Part shown: piece after piece, positions 1 through 9,289 of the stretch
How the letters are laid out: the number at the start of each line of letters is the position of its first letter
Numbering within the stretch: the first letter of the stretch is position 1
Source: an uncultured Hungatella sp.
GTDB taxonomy: Bacteria > Bacillota > Clostridia > Lachnospirales > Lachnospiraceae
DNA: 55,977 nt
Assembly: GCA_910579515.1 (NCBI GenBank)
Contig: CAJTUV010000024.1
Coordinates: 1-55,977, forward strand
Direction of reading: 5' to 3'
Notes under the pieces: model-generated
Told to the model about the DNA's origin: nothing
Databases searched by the model: none
What the model saw: the letters and a program-made list of their open reading frames with translations, nothing else
Translations under genes and position numbers: made by a program

Positions 1-256
1 AAGTAGTGAATCCACAGTCTGGATTGTCGCAGAAGAATTTTCTGTTTTCAATAACGACTTTTGTTTTTTTGCCCATGATTGGAAGATCCTGAAAACTTTT
101 TTCGTAACGGCTATGTATTCGCGCTGATTCAGAGCCGCAATAAGGGCATCTGCATATTTTTCTGTTTGAGGCTGCATAAACAATGACTTCATTCCCTATT
201 ATTTTATGCTCCAGATAATCCAGATTTGGATCAAGCTCCTTGATAAATTCATCCAT
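1..256 (-). CDS. ISL3-family transposase, N-terminal part (cut by window edge)
   Basis: Reading leftward from an ATG at 256 gives 85 uninterrupted codons that run off the window. The peptide has an acidic start (MDEFIKELDPNLDYLEHK), then a CxxC pair inside RCPYCGS and a second Cys pair (CDNPDC). This is the zinc-ribbon that opens ISL3-family transposases and binds the insertion sequence ends; the DDE catalytic domain would lie outside the window. An alternative start is the in-frame ATG at 252. No terminal inverted repeat of the element can be seen, because only the 5' end of the gene is present. I infer the family from the N-terminal pattern alone, so another IS family with a similar zinc-ribbon remains possible. 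Confidence 0.75.
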   Translation of the reverse strand, partial: MDEFIKELDPNLDYLEHKIIGNEVIVYAASNRKICRCPYCGSESARIHSRYEKSFQDLPIMGKKTKVVIENRKFFCDNPDCGFTT

Positions 257-383
257 GGTATCAACTCCCGCAAACGCTTTAAAATTCGTGCTTATTATAC
301 CATGTTTTACCATTTGATAAAAGCTTTATTTCAACTAACTTCGGAAAGATTCACGATTTTTGACAACTTTGCCTTTTTAATTC

Positions 384-2165
384 TTATAAGGAAGAGGACG
401 GAATCCCGTTTTGAACTGCCCTTTGATAATTTTCATTTGCCTGACGGATAAAGTCTTCGTCATTCTGTTTTTCTGGTGGAATGTATGCCTTGCCCATCTT
501 TCTCTGACGGAGATTAAACCGGTTCATTTCTTCCTCTAACAGCCTTGCATTTTCTCTCATATTGCTGCTTGCGGCCGCGGCCTCCTGATTCACAGACAGA
601 TTAGAGGTGATGGACTCATTAATAAATCCGACCTGGGTATGTATGCGTGAAATGGCCTCATCCTGTTTGATGGAAGAGTCGGAGATATTTTCCACGGTTT
701 TGATAATGCTGTCTAAATCGTCCATAATGTGCTGGAAGGTTTTAAAGGCTTCGTTGCTGGTCTGGCTTCCGTCTCTGGTGGCGCGCATGGTGGCTTCAAT
801 TAACTGCTTGCTCTCATTGGCTGCCTCGGCGCTCTTAAGGGCAAGAACACGGACCTCGTCTGCCACAACAGCAAATCCTTTTCCGGCTTCTCCGGCCCGG
901 GCTGCTTCCACTGCGGCGTTCAAAGCCAGAATGTTTGTCTGGAAGGCAATGTCGTCGATGAGCTTGATAACATTGGAAATCTTCTGAGAAGATTTGTTGA
1001 TCTCATCTACAGACTGAACTAAAAGACCCATTTTTGTGTTGCTTTCCTGCATATCCTGCATAATAGACTGGGACAGCTGGGTTGCATGCTGCATCTCGAT
1101 AGCGTTTTGGGTTACCAGCGCCTTGGTTTCGTCTGTGGATTGGTTCAGTTCATTTACGGCAGAAGCCTGTTTGGTGGCGGTATCTGCCAGAAGCTGGCTT
1201 GCGTTTGCTATGTGCTGGGAAGTGGAGGCAACAGACATGGCAATCTTGATAATCTTTGCAAACATAAAATCGTTGGACTGTACAAGGTGATACAGATTTC
1301 TTCCCAGAGAGTCTTCATCGGAGCGAATATTGACAAACACCGTCATGTCGCCGTGGGCCAGGCGTTTTACTACCTCCACGTTCTCATGGATGCTTTCTAC
1401 CATTCTCTTGAAGGAGTGAATCATAGAGCCGATTTCGTTTTCTTCATTGCCTTTTAAGATTTGGCGGTCAAAGTCAATTTGGTCAGCGCCTAAGGAAAGC
1501 TTTTCAGACCATTGGGCCACGGCGGTAATCGGAGCAGAAATCTGTCTGGAGGAGCGGTTTCCATAAAATGCTGCAACGGCAAATCCGATGAAGGCGCTAA
1601 AGATATTTAAGAGAATCATAATAAAAATCAGCTGATCCATGTCTTTAGAGGCCTGATTGGCAATATTCTGGTACTGGGTGGTGATGGTGTCCAGTCCAGA
1701 GATTACCTGCACGGTTAAGGGTTTTATTTCTGTAACAAATCTGGAATAGGCGGCATCTTTGTCTGTTTTTGCCAAATTCAAAATTTCAGAGGCCTGAATG
1801 TGCATATTCTGGTGGGGAGTCTGAATGGCGTTAAGAGTGGTGCGTACGGTTCCATTGGCAAGATCGGAATCAGTGATTCCGGCCATCCACTGTCCAAGAA
1901 GACAGGTATTATAGTCCAGACTTCCCTGAAATTCTGTGCCGTTTAAAATACTTTCGCTAAACAGCTCCAGCCATTCGTAATGCTTGGCCAGGGCGGATTG
2001 GGTCTGGGCCTAGTTATTGCGGCTGTTGGATACTACCCGGTAATATTGGTTGATTCTTATTAAGGAAATCAGCGAAATTGCAACCAAAAGACACATAACC
2101 AGAATCAGACGGTTATAACCTGACAAGAACTGTCTGCGTATAGAGTTCCCTTCTTTTTTCTTCAT
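384..2165 (-). pseudogene. Methyl-accepting chemotaxis protein interrupted by an amber codon
   Basis: The full reading frame starts at ATG 2165 after a GGAGAAGG-like site and would encode 593 residues, but codon 52 is TAG (2010-2012). The flanking residues (SNSRNN, then AQTQSALAKHYEW) suggest a single CAG-to-TAG change. Order of parts: transmembrane segment (about 20-37), extracellular helical bundle, second transmembrane segment, HAMP, then a signalling domain with the conserved hairpin tip (FQTNILALNAAVEAARAGE) and methylation helices. The extracellular bundle has a CZB-like pattern (H in AKHYEW, C in CLLGQW, H in HQNMH), suggesting zinc sensing. Downstream starts such as the ATG at 1886 would lack the first membrane segment, so the receptor is probably inactive unless the stop is suppressed. 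No chemotaxis genes adjoin it. Confidence 0.85.
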
Positions 2166-2500
2166 GTTCCTTCTCCCTTTCGTAACGATAATCTAAAAAT
2201 AATGCAAATACTTTGTAATGGGAAAAATATGTAAACAGACTGTTTTCCTGACAGGGCGTTTTAGATAAATATTTTTAACTTTACAAAGAGTATCTGTATA
2301 CTTTTACTATAACAAAACCTTGTTCATTGGTCAAGATAGGAATGGAGAAATCTGGATAATGGCAGATGAAATGATTGCGGCCCTTTTCATGATGTGATAA
2401 GATAGAGTAACCATTCAGCCGAGAGGCTGTGTGAATAAAAATAGGATACTTTCAGTGGAGAAGGAACATCTTGGCCGCTGAGGGTAGGATAAGGGAAAAA
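2166..2500. other. Divergent intergenic region
   Basis: This AT-rich spacer separates the leftward chemoreceptor from the rightward HAD gene and must hold promoters for both. I see no -35/-10 pair good enough to call, no hairpin and no open reading frame. A purine-rich GGAGAAGGA at 2457-2465 precedes an in-frame TTG at 2471, which is an alternative start of the HAD gene. Confidence 0.5.
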
Positions 2501-3160
2501 ATGTTAAAGAATATAAAAGCTGTGATATTTGATTTAGACGGAACCCTGGTGGACTCAATGTGGATGTGGCACAGTATTGACGTGGAGTTTTTGCAGACCT
2601 ATGGCCATACGTGTCCAGACGATCTTCACAGGATGATTGAGGGAATGAGTTTTACGCAGACAGCCGTCTATTTTCAGGAGAGATTTCAGCTCCCTCTTAG
2701 TATAGAAGAAATAAAACAAATCTGGACCAGGATGTGTATCGATAAGTATCGGTATGAGGTGCCTTTAAAACCTGGGGCAAGAGAGTTTTTGGAGTATTTA
2801 AAAAACAGGGGAATCTGTTGTGGAATCGCCACCAGCAATGGTCAAGAGATTGTTTCGGCGGTTTTGGATTCTCTGGACATCCGGTCTTATTTTCAGGTGG
2901 TTGCCACGTCGTGCGAGGTGAAAGTGGGAAAGCCGGAGCCGGATATCTATCTGCATGTGGCGAAGAAATTAGGAGTGGAGCCGGAGCATTGTCTGGTTTT
3001 TGAGGATATTCCCGCTGGGATCACGGCCGGAAAGAGGGCCAAAATGACAGTCTGCGGGGTGGAGGATGAATTTTCCATTCCCTGGAAGGAAGAAAAGATG
3101 GAATTGGCGGATTACTATGTTGACAATTATTTTGAGGTTTTGAATGGAGTGAGGGAATGA
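2501..3160 (+). CDS. HAD-superfamily phosphatase (beta-phosphoglucomutase-like)
   Basis: A 219-residue cytoplasmic HAD hydrolase. Motif I is DLDGTLVDS, with the nucleophile D11 and general acid D13. A four-helix cap follows, then motif II (ATSNG), motif III lysine (KVGKPEPD) and motif IV (FEDIPAG). This is the subfamily IA layout of beta-phosphoglucomutases and small sugar-phosphate phosphatases, so the likely reaction is phosphate-ester hydrolysis; the substrate cannot be told. I prefer ATG 2501, because homologues begin just before the IFDLDGT strand. A TTG at 2471 with a good AGAAGGA site would add ten residues. The stop overlaps the start of the next gene by four bases, so the two are probably cotranscribed. 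Confidence 0.88.
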   Translation: MLKNIKAVIFDLDGTLVDSMWMWHSIDVEFLQTYGHTCPDDLHRMIEGMSFTQTAVYFQERFQLPLSIEEIKQIWTRMCIDKYRYEVPLKPGAREFLEYLKNRGICCGIATSNGQEIVSAVLDSLDIRSYFQVVATSCEVKVGKPEPDIYLHVAKKLGVEPEHCLVFEDIPAGITAGKRAKMTVCGVEDEFSIPWKEEKMELADYYVDNYFEVLNGVRE

Positions 3161-5067
3161 AGCCGGATTTTTTGCCAGTAAGCAGAGAGGATATGAGTAT
3201 CCGAGGGTGGAAGCAGTGTGATTTTGTGTATGTGTCTGGAGACGCCTATGTGGATCATCCGTCTTTTGGTCATGCCATCATCACCAGACTTTTGGAGTCT
3301 CATGGTTACAAGGTGGGAGTTATCGCCCAGCCGGACTGGAAGGACCCCAAAAGCGTTCAGGTGTTGGGAAAGCCGCGTCTGGGATTTTTTGTCTCTGCGG
3401 GTAACATGGATTCTATGGTAAATCATTACTCTGTGTCGAAAAAGCGCAGAAGCGAGGATTCCTATACGCCGGGAGGAGTTATGGGAAAACGGCCGGATTA
3501 TGCCACCATTGTGTACTGCAATCTCCTTCGATCCGTATACAAGGACAGCCCCATTATCATAGGGGGGATTGAGGCCAGCTTGAGAAGGCTGGCTCATTAT
3601 GATTATTGGTCCGATAAGCTAAAGCGCTCGATTCTTCTGGATTCTCAGGCGGATTTGATTTCCTACGGCATGGGAGAGCGGTCTGTGGTGGAGATTGCAG
3701 AGGCTTTGGAGAGTGGGATTGAAATAAAAGATATTACTTTTGTGGATGGAACGGTTTACAAGACAAAAAGTTTGGAATCGGTCTATGATTTTGTTATGCT
3801 CCCCAAGTTTTTAGAGATGAAGAAGGATAAAGTTCAGTATGCCAAAAGCTTTTTTGTCCAGTACAGCAACACGGATCCCTTTACTGGGAAGCGTTTGGTG
3901 GAGCCATATGGGGAAAAGCTGTTTGTGGTTCAGAATCCGCCGGCCAAGCCTCTGTCTGAGGCGGAGATGGATCAGGTTTATGATCTGCCTTACATGCGTG
4001 GGTATCATCCGTCCTATGAGGAGGAAGGGGGAGTTCCGGCCATCAGGGAGATTAAGTTTAGTCTTATCAGCAACCGAGGCTGTTTTGGAGCGTGCAGTTT
4101 TTGCGCATTGACCTTTCATCAGGGCCGGATTATTCAGGCCAGAAGCCAGGAATCTCTCATAAAGGAGGCCAGGCTTTTGACTGAAGAGCCGGATTTTAAG
4201 GGGTATATCCATGATGTAGGCGGGCCAACGGCGGATTTTCGGTTTCCTGCCTGTGAGAAGCAGACGACAAAAGGCGCCTGTCCGAACCGTCAATGTCTGT
4301 TTCCCGAACCTTGCAGGAATCTGCGTGCGGACCACAAGGACTATATCCGGCTTTTGAAAAGGCTGCGGGAGATTCCCAAGGTAAAGAAGGTGTTTATCCG
4401 GTCTGGAATCCGGTTTGACTATGTTTTGGCGGATTCCAGCAGGGAGTTTTTAAAGGAGCTGTGCGAGCACCATGTCAGCGGCCAGCTAAAGGTTGCGCCG
4501 GAGCATGTGGCGGATCCGGTTTTAAAGCGGATGGGAAAGCCGAAAAACAGCGTGTACCGCCAGTTTGTGAAGGAGTACTATGAGATGAACAAACGGGTGG
4601 GGAAGGAGCAGTATCTGGTGCCGTATCTCATGTCGTCCCATCCTGGCTCTACTATGAAGGAAGCGGTAGAGCTGGCGGAATATCTGCGGGATTTGGGGTA
4701 TATGCCGGAGCAGGTCCAGGACTTTTACCCTACGCCGTCCACGATTTCTACCTGCATGTATTATACGGGATATGACTGCCGGACCATGGAAAAAGTTTAC
4801 GTTCCGGTAAATCCTCACGAGAAGGCCATGCAGAGGGCGCTGATTCAGTATCGAAATCCTAAAAATTACGAGTTAGTAGAGGAGGCTCTGAAGGCGGCGG
4901 GGCGGGCGGATTTGATTGGGTATGACAAAAAATGTCTGATTCGGCCAAGAAACGGGAAGGGATATGGGAGTCAGAAAGAGGCGCCAAAGAAAAATAGTGC
5001 TCTTATCGAAAAGGGGAGCCGAAAGGGAAAGAAAACCATTCGAAACGTGCATAAAAAGAAAGGATAG
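3157..5067 (+). CDS. YgiQ-family radical SAM protein (UPF0313)
   Basis: A 636-residue protein with a long N-terminal YgiQ domain (PDYATIVYCN, GGIEASLRRLAHYDYWSD) followed by the radical SAM core. The iron-sulfur cysteines are C309, C313 and C316 in GCFGACSFCA. The C-terminal part includes the YgiQ-specific region ending in a basic tail (KKTIRNVHKKKG). The family reductively cleaves S-adenosylmethionine, but its substrate is not established. The length matches the family. It overlaps the HAD gene by four bases and is followed after 3 bp by the SDR gene, so it sits inside an operon of housekeeping enzymes with no obvious common pathway. Confidence 0.93.
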   Translation: MKPDFLPVSREDMSIRGWKQCDFVYVSGDAYVDHPSFGHAIITRLLESHGYKVGVIAQPDWKDPKSVQVLGKPRLGFFVSAGNMDSMVNHYSVSKKRRSEDSYTPGGVMGKRPDYATIVYCNLLRSVYKDSPIIIGGIEASLRRLAHYDYWSDKLKRSILLDSQADLISYGMGERSVVEIAEALESGIEIKDITFVDGTVYKTKSLESVYDFVMLPKFLEMKKDKVQYAKSFFVQYSNTDPFTGKRLVEPYGEKLFVVQNPPAKPLSEAEMDQVYDLPYMRGYHPSYEEEGGVPAIREIKFSLISNRGCFGACSFCALTFHQGRIIQARSQESLIKEARLLTEEPDFKGYIHDVGGPTADFRFPACEKQTTKGACPNRQCLFPEPCRNLRADHKDYIRLLKRLREIPKVKKVFIRSGIRFDYVLADSSREFLKELCEHHVSGQLKVAPEHVADPVLKRMGKPKNSVYRQFVKEYYEMNKRVGKEQYLVPYLMSSHPGSTMKEAVELAEYLRDLGYMPEQVQDFYPTPSTISTCMYYTGYDCRTMEKVYVPVNPHEKAMQRALIQYRNPKNYELVEEALKAAGRADLIGYDKKCLIRPRNGKGYGSQKEAPKKNSALIEKGSRKGKKTIRNVHKKKG

Positions 5068-5070
5068 AGA

Positions 5071-5865
5071 ATGAAGATTGCCATTGTGACGGGGGCTTCT
5101 TCTGGGATGGGACGGGAGTGTGCCATACAGATGGGGGACCGTTTTAGCAAAATCGAGGAAATCTGGCTCATTGCCAGAAGGAAGAAACGGTTGGAGGAGT
5201 TAAAGGGACAGATTCCTGTAAAAATCCGCTGTTTTGGAATCGATATTACCTTAGGAGAGCAGAGACAGGAATTAAAAGAGGCTTTGGAGAGGGAGAAGCC
5301 GGATGTGAAGCTGCTTGTAAATGCCGCAGGCGCCGGAACCATGGGAAGAATCGGCCAGGTGGATTTGGAGACGGAGTGTGCCATGGTTCGACTAAACTGC
5401 GAGGCTTTGTGTGCCGTTACCAATCTGGTTTTACCGTATATGAGCAAGAACAGCCGGATTGTTCAGTTTGCATCGGCGGCTGCCTTTCTGCCTCAGCCGG
5501 GATTTGGCATTTACGCAGGGACAAAGGCGTTTGTATTAAGCTATGCAAGGGCTTTGGGGGCGGAGTTAAAAGAAAGGCAGATTTCTGTGCTGGCCGTGTG
5601 CCCTGGGGCTGTGGACACAGAGTTTTTTGGAACAAACAGGGGAGGGGAGAACCTGCCGTTTTACAAGAAAATGGTTATGGCAAAACCAAGGAAGGTGGTG
5701 GCAAAGGCTCTGAGGGATAGCATGATGGGAAAGGGCGTTTCTGTCTATGGCCTTGCCATGAATGGATTTTGGGTTTTGACCAAAGTTCTTCCTCATGAGG
5801 TGATTTTAAAGATGATGGAAGCTTTTTATCAGGAAGGTCAAAGCGGTGGAAAAGATGAAGAATAA
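5071..5865 (+). CDS. Short-chain dehydrogenase/reductase (SDR)
   Basis: A 264-residue classical SDR. The nucleotide-binding TGASSGMG lies at residues 7-14, the structural NAAG follows, and the catalytic pair is Y148 and K152 (YAGTK). PGAVDTEFF follows as the cofactor-nicotinamide loop. The protein should be a soluble NAD(P)-dependent oxidoreductase; the basic residues after the second strand (RRKKR) suggest NADP. The substrate is unknown. The start lies 3 bp after the ygiQ-type gene behind AAAGGA, and the end overlaps the next gene by 20 bp, so it is translationally coupled on both sides. Confidence 0.9.
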   Translation: MKIAIVTGASSGMGRECAIQMGDRFSKIEEIWLIARRKKRLEELKGQIPVKIRCFGIDITLGEQRQELKEALEREKPDVKLLVNAAGAGTMGRIGQVDLETECAMVRLNCEALCAVTNLVLPYMSKNSRIVQFASAAAFLPQPGFGIYAGTKAFVLSYARALGAELKERQISVLAVCPGAVDTEFFGTNRGGENLPFYKKMVMAKPRKVVAKALRDSMMGKGVSVYGLAMNGFWVLTKVLPHEVILKMMEAFYQEGQSGGKDEE

Positions 5866-6427
5866 GAAGGAAAAGGGCCAGTACGGGTATCGGGATTATC
5901 ACAAAAAAATGCAGATTGTGAAGGTCTTGTTTGGCGGAGCCATGATTTTGGTTCAGCTTTTGGCCAGAAATTTTACGGATAATCAGGCAGCGAAAAATGT
6001 GCTGACTCTGATGGCGATTTTGTCAGTGCTTCCCACGGCTAACGTGGCTTCGCCTCTTTTGGCCTCCTGGAAGTATAAGACTGGTTCCAGGCAGCTGATG
6101 GAACAAATAGCAGGACTGGAAGGGACCGGGATTGTTTTGTATGATCTGATTGTCACCTCCAAGGAGATGATCATTCCTCTTGATGTGGTGATGGTTCATC
6201 CCAACGTGGTGGCGGCTTTTTGCCCTTTCCAAAAGATTGACAAAAAAAAGGCGGAGAAGTATTTGAACGAGACCTTTCAGGCTCACAGACTGGACGCCAA
6301 TGTGAAAATTATTTCGGAAGAAAAGCAGTTTGTGAAGCGGCTTCGGGATCTGAAACCTATGAAAGAGTATGAGGATGACGGCAGCGTGGAGTATGGAGCA
6401 GGGGTTCTGAAGAGTTTGTCTATGTGA
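5846..6427 (+). CDS. Small membrane-anchored protein of unknown function
   Basis: A 193-residue protein I do not recognise. A charged N-terminus (KNKKEKGQYGYRDYHKK) is followed by two hydrophobic segments (about 27-42 and 50-70), then a soluble domain of about 120 residues. The domain contains YDLIVTSKEMIIPLDVVMVHPN and a basic FQKIDKKKAEKYLNE stretch. Similar proteins are common as conserved hypotheticals beside rluA-type genes in Lachnospiraceae. The GTG at 5846 with AGGAAGG eight bases upstream is the better start; ATG 5855 is possible. It overlaps the SDR gene and nearly abuts the pseudouridine synthase, so it belongs to the same transcript. Confidence 0.72.
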   Translation: MEKMKNKKEKGQYGYRDYHKKMQIVKVLFGGAMILVQLLARNFTDNQAAKNVLTLMAILSVLPTANVASPLLASWKYKTGSRQLMEQIAGLEGTGIVLYDLIVTSKEMIIPLDVVMVHPNVVAAFCPFQKIDKKKAEKYLNETFQAHRLDANVKIISEEKQFVKRLRDLKPMKEYEDDGSVEYGAGVLKSLSM

Positions 6428-6447
6428 AGCAGGGAGAGATTCAGACC

Positions 6448-7419
6448 ATGAAAACATTGATAGTCACAGAGAAAGAGGCAGGTCAGAGGCTTGATAAACT
6501 TCTGACCAAGTACTTAAATCTTGCAGGCAGAGGGTTTATTTACAAAATGCTTCGCAAGAAAAACATAACGGTAAACGGAAAGAAATGCGATGGTTCGGAG
6601 AAGTTATCGAAAGGAGACGAGATAAAGCTGTTTTTGGCTGAGGAGACTCTGCAGAAATTTTCTCAGGTCCAGGTTCAGAAAGTGAGGGATATCCAGCTGT
6701 CTGTTATCTATGAGGATGCGCATATTCTGCTGATTAATAAGCCTTCTGGTATGCTGTCTCAAAAGGCTAAGGAGGGGGATGAGTCTTTGGTGGAGTATGT
6801 GATTGACTACTTATTAAAAAACGGGGATTTGTCCAGTCAAGACCTGGCGACTTTCAGGCCATCGGTGTGCAATCGCCTGGATAGGAACACCAGCGGGCTG
6901 GTGGCAGCGGGAAAATCGCTTCCTGGTCTGCAGATTTTGTCTGAGGCGTTCAGAGACCGGAGCCTGCACAAATATTATTATTGTGTGGTAAAAGGTGCTT
7001 TGAAGGAAAAGAGGACCATCAGTGGGTTTTTGTTAAAGGATGAAAAAACGAATCAGGTTAAGATTTTTAAGGATCAGGTTCCAGAGAGTCAGCCCATTGT
7101 TACAACGTATGAGCCGGTTTCGGTGTTTGATAATTATACGCTTTTAAGGGTGACCTTGGTTACGGGGAGGACTCACCAGATTCGGGCCCATTTCTCTTCG
7201 ATTGGCTATCCTCTGGTGGGGGATGGGAAATATGGAGATGCGGGGGTTAACGAAGAGGCCAGGAGACGGTTTGGGATTCGGCATCAGATGCTTCATTCCT
7301 TTCAGATGGAATTTCCGGATCTTCCAGAACCGCTTTCCTATCTGTCAGGGAGAATGTTTACGGCCCCTCTTCCAGAGGAGTTTAAAAGGATATGCAGCGA
7401 GTGGGCGACAAGGGAGTAA
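6448..7419 (+). CDS. RluA-family pseudouridine synthase
   Basis: A 323-residue enzyme that isomerises uridine to pseudouridine in RNA. The N-terminus is an S4 RNA-binding domain (RLDKLLTKYLN, KNITVNGKK). The catalytic domain has the RLD motif NRLDRNTSG with D145 as the nucleophile, and the TGRTHQIRAHF motif near residue 235. The layout is RluC/RluD-like; the target position cannot be assigned from sequence. I chose ATG 6448, eight bases after GGGAGAG, over the GTG at 6424, because S4 domains begin close to this point. It is embedded in the same operon as its neighbours. Confidence 0.9.
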   Translation: MKTLIVTEKEAGQRLDKLLTKYLNLAGRGFIYKMLRKKNITVNGKKCDGSEKLSKGDEIKLFLAEETLQKFSQVQVQKVRDIQLSVIYEDAHILLINKPSGMLSQKAKEGDESLVEYVIDYLLKNGDLSSQDLATFRPSVCNRLDRNTSGLVAAGKSLPGLQILSEAFRDRSLHKYYYCVVKGALKEKRTISGFLLKDEKTNQVKIFKDQVPESQPIVTTYEPVSVFDNYTLLRVTLVTGRTHQIRAHFSSIGYPLVGDGKYGDAGVNEEARRRFGIRHQMLHSFQMEFPDLPEPLSYLSGRMFTAPLPEEFKRICSEWATRE

Positions 7420-7444
7420 TGCCAAGGAAAGGAGCGGCGCAGGT

Positions 7445-8098
7445 TTGAGAGCAGATACAAAAGGGGGCAGAGCCCCAAAGAGGAAAGTGATCATGATTTT
7501 TCTGGTTTTGGCGGTGTGCTTTTTAGGCGGCGGATTCTGGTTTTTCCGTCACAGAGGCGATAAGGGAGTGATCGTTAAGCCTAAGGGGGAGTACCCGGTG
7601 GGAGAGGTTTTGGCGTATTATCAGAGGGATCAGGACTGGAAAGAGGATACTCTTGGTTCTTCTAGTTTTCACATGGGAGGTTCTGGATGTCTTACCACCT
7701 GTATTGCCTCGGCCCTTTCCACCCAGGCTCAGTCTTGTGAAACCGGCTATGTCATTACGCCTGGAGAGCTGAACCAGAAATTTGGGGAGACGGGAGTTTA
7801 TAACAGCCAGGGAGACATTGTGTGGGATAAGGTGAAAGAGGCTTTGCCAGAGGTTGAAGTAACAGTGGCTTCTTCTGTGAAGGGAGAGGATATTGAGGGG
7901 CTTCTGGCATTGGGACGTTTTCCGTTGGTGAAGGTAAAGGTGGGGGGATATGGAGCCTTTCACTGGGTCTTGATTGTGGGAAGCCAGGAAGGGGAGTACT
8001 TGTGCATGGACCCCTTAAGGGAGGATGGGAAACTGATTCCTTTAAGCAGCCATGGCACAGAGGTGTATCGTCTGCGGTGCGTGTATTGGGAGAGATAG
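7445..8098 (+). CDS. Membrane-anchored C39-like (papain-fold) peptidase domain protein
   Basis: About 217 residues. A basic N-terminus (KRK) precedes one transmembrane segment (IMIFLVLAVCFLGGGFWFF), and the rest is extracellular. The outer domain matches the C39-like peptidase pattern: a Q/D-rich lead (YYQRDQDW), catalytic C82 in GGSGCLTT, H173 in GAFHWVLIVG and D189 in MDPL. It probably cleaves or binds peptides at the cell surface; bacteriocin processing is not implied, since no ABC exporter is fused or adjacent. The start is uncertain. TTG 7445 keeps the basic residues inside the membrane, as expected for topology. ATG 7493 has a well-placed AGAGGA but would begin directly in the membrane helix. 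Confidence 0.75.
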   Translation: MRADTKGGRAPKRKVIMIFLVLAVCFLGGGFWFFRHRGDKGVIVKPKGEYPVGEVLAYYQRDQDWKEDTLGSSSFHMGGSGCLTTCIASALSTQAQSCETGYVITPGELNQKFGETGVYNSQGDIVWDKVKEALPEVEVTVASSVKGEDIEGLLALGRFPLVKVKVGGYGAFHWVLIVGSQEGEYLCMDPLREDGKLIPLSSHGTEVYRLRCVYWER

Positions 8099-8101
8099 GA
8101 A

Positions 8102-9289
8102 ATGAAGATTGACTATGACAAGCTGCTCACAACTGCGGAGCGGGTCCATATACGGATTCTCCAGGTTTTGAATGTGTTTTTGACCATCGCTTTGTGGTTT
8201 CTGGTTCTGGGCGGCGGATTTGTAATTTACAGTTGGTTTCACAGTGGATTCAGGATTTCCAATGTTGTTTTGACTATCCTGCTGTTTTTGATTTATTTTC
8301 TGTTTTGGGCTCTTTTAATCTGGATGTGCCTTCTGTGTAAGAGGCTGAGAATTGCCAAAAGACTTCTGGTGTGGCTTTTTTTGTGGATTCCGGTCGTGAA
8401 TTTCGGCCTTGCTTTGTATGTGAAAAAGCTGGCGAAGCAAGAGATTGACCACACTCTTTATAAAATCAAACTGGACGAGGTGCGGGTGGAAAAGCAGATT
8501 TGCAGTACCCGTTATCCCCTTTTATTGGTCCATGGAGTTGGATTTCGGGATTTTCATTACTTTAATTATTGGGGGCGTATTCCAAGGGAGTTGGTGCGCA
8601 ATGGAGCGAAGGTCTATTATGGACACCAGGAGGCATGGGGGACCGTTGAGGACAATGGTCAGATTCTAAGGGAGAAGATTCAGGAAATTTTAAAGGAGAC
8701 CGGATGCGAAAAGGTAAATATCATCGCCCACTCTAAGGGCGGGCTGGACAGCAGATATGTCATATCAGGTCTGGGGATGGCTCCTTTTGTGGCCTCTCTG
8801 ACTACGATCAACACGCCTCACAGGGGATCGAAGCTGGTAGATTTTTTAAAAAAGTTGCCAGATAAGGTGTACTGGTTCGTATGCAGGATCATTGACCTAT
8901 ATTTTGGCAGGCTGGGCGATAAAAATCCGAATGCCTATGCAGCCAGCTATCAGCTGTCCCATGCGTATGCAAAAGAGTTTAATGAGAATTATCCGGATGC
9001 AGAGGGTGTATACTATCAAAGCTATGCCAGCCTGATGAAGAATGGCTTAAGCAGCAAGCTTCTGTGTATTCCTTACTGGGTTTTAAAGGCCCTGGACGCG
9101 CCAAGCGACGGGCTGGTGACCGTGGAATCAGCGGCCTGGACGAACTTTCAGGGAGTGGTGACAAACCGGTATCTGCGGGGAATTTCTCATGGAGATATGA
9201 TTGATTTGACCAGGGAGGATTACAAAGGCTTTGGCGTGCTGGAGTTTTACATACAGCTTGCAGCAGGACTTAAGGAGTCTGGATTTTAA
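8102..9289 (+). CDS. Membrane-associated lipase/esterase (alpha/beta hydrolase)
   Basis: A 395-residue protein with two or three N-terminal hydrophobic helices (about 25-46, 55-79 and 88-108) followed by an alpha/beta hydrolase. The visible catalytic triad is S211 in AHSKGG, D336 in PSDGLVT and H363 in GISHGDM. The oxyanion strand is LLLVHGVGFRD. The GHSxG variant AHSKGG and the lid region resemble triacylglycerol lipases of Bacillota. It therefore likely hydrolyses acyl esters at the membrane; the substrate is unknown. It starts 3 bp after the peptidase gene behind a GATAGGA site, and its stop shares bases with the recU start region (TAATG). Confidence 0.85.
   Translation: MKIDYDKLLTTAERVHIRILQVLNVFLTIALWFLVLGGGFVIYSWFHSGFRISNVVLTILLFLIYFLFWALLIWMCLLCKRLRIAKRLLVWLFLWIPVVNFGLALYVKKLAKQEIDHTLYKIKLDEVRVEKQICSTRYPLLLVHGVGFRDFHYFNYWGRIPRELVRNGAKVYYGHQEAWGTVEDNGQILREKIQEILKETGCEKVNIIAHSKGGLDSRYVISGLGMAPFVASLTTINTPHRGSKLVDFLKKLPDKVYWFVCRIIDLYFGRLGDKNPNAYAASYQLSHAYAKEFNENYPDAEGVYYQSYASLMKNGLSSKLLCIPYWVLKALDAPSDGLVTVESAAWTNFQGVVTNRYLRGISHGDMIDLTREDYKGFGVLEFYIQLAAGLKESGF

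Noticed and set aside
384..2165. Genome-wide recoding of TAG as glutamine
   Set aside because: Several intact genes in the window end in TAG, so the code is standard; the amber codon is a local mutation.
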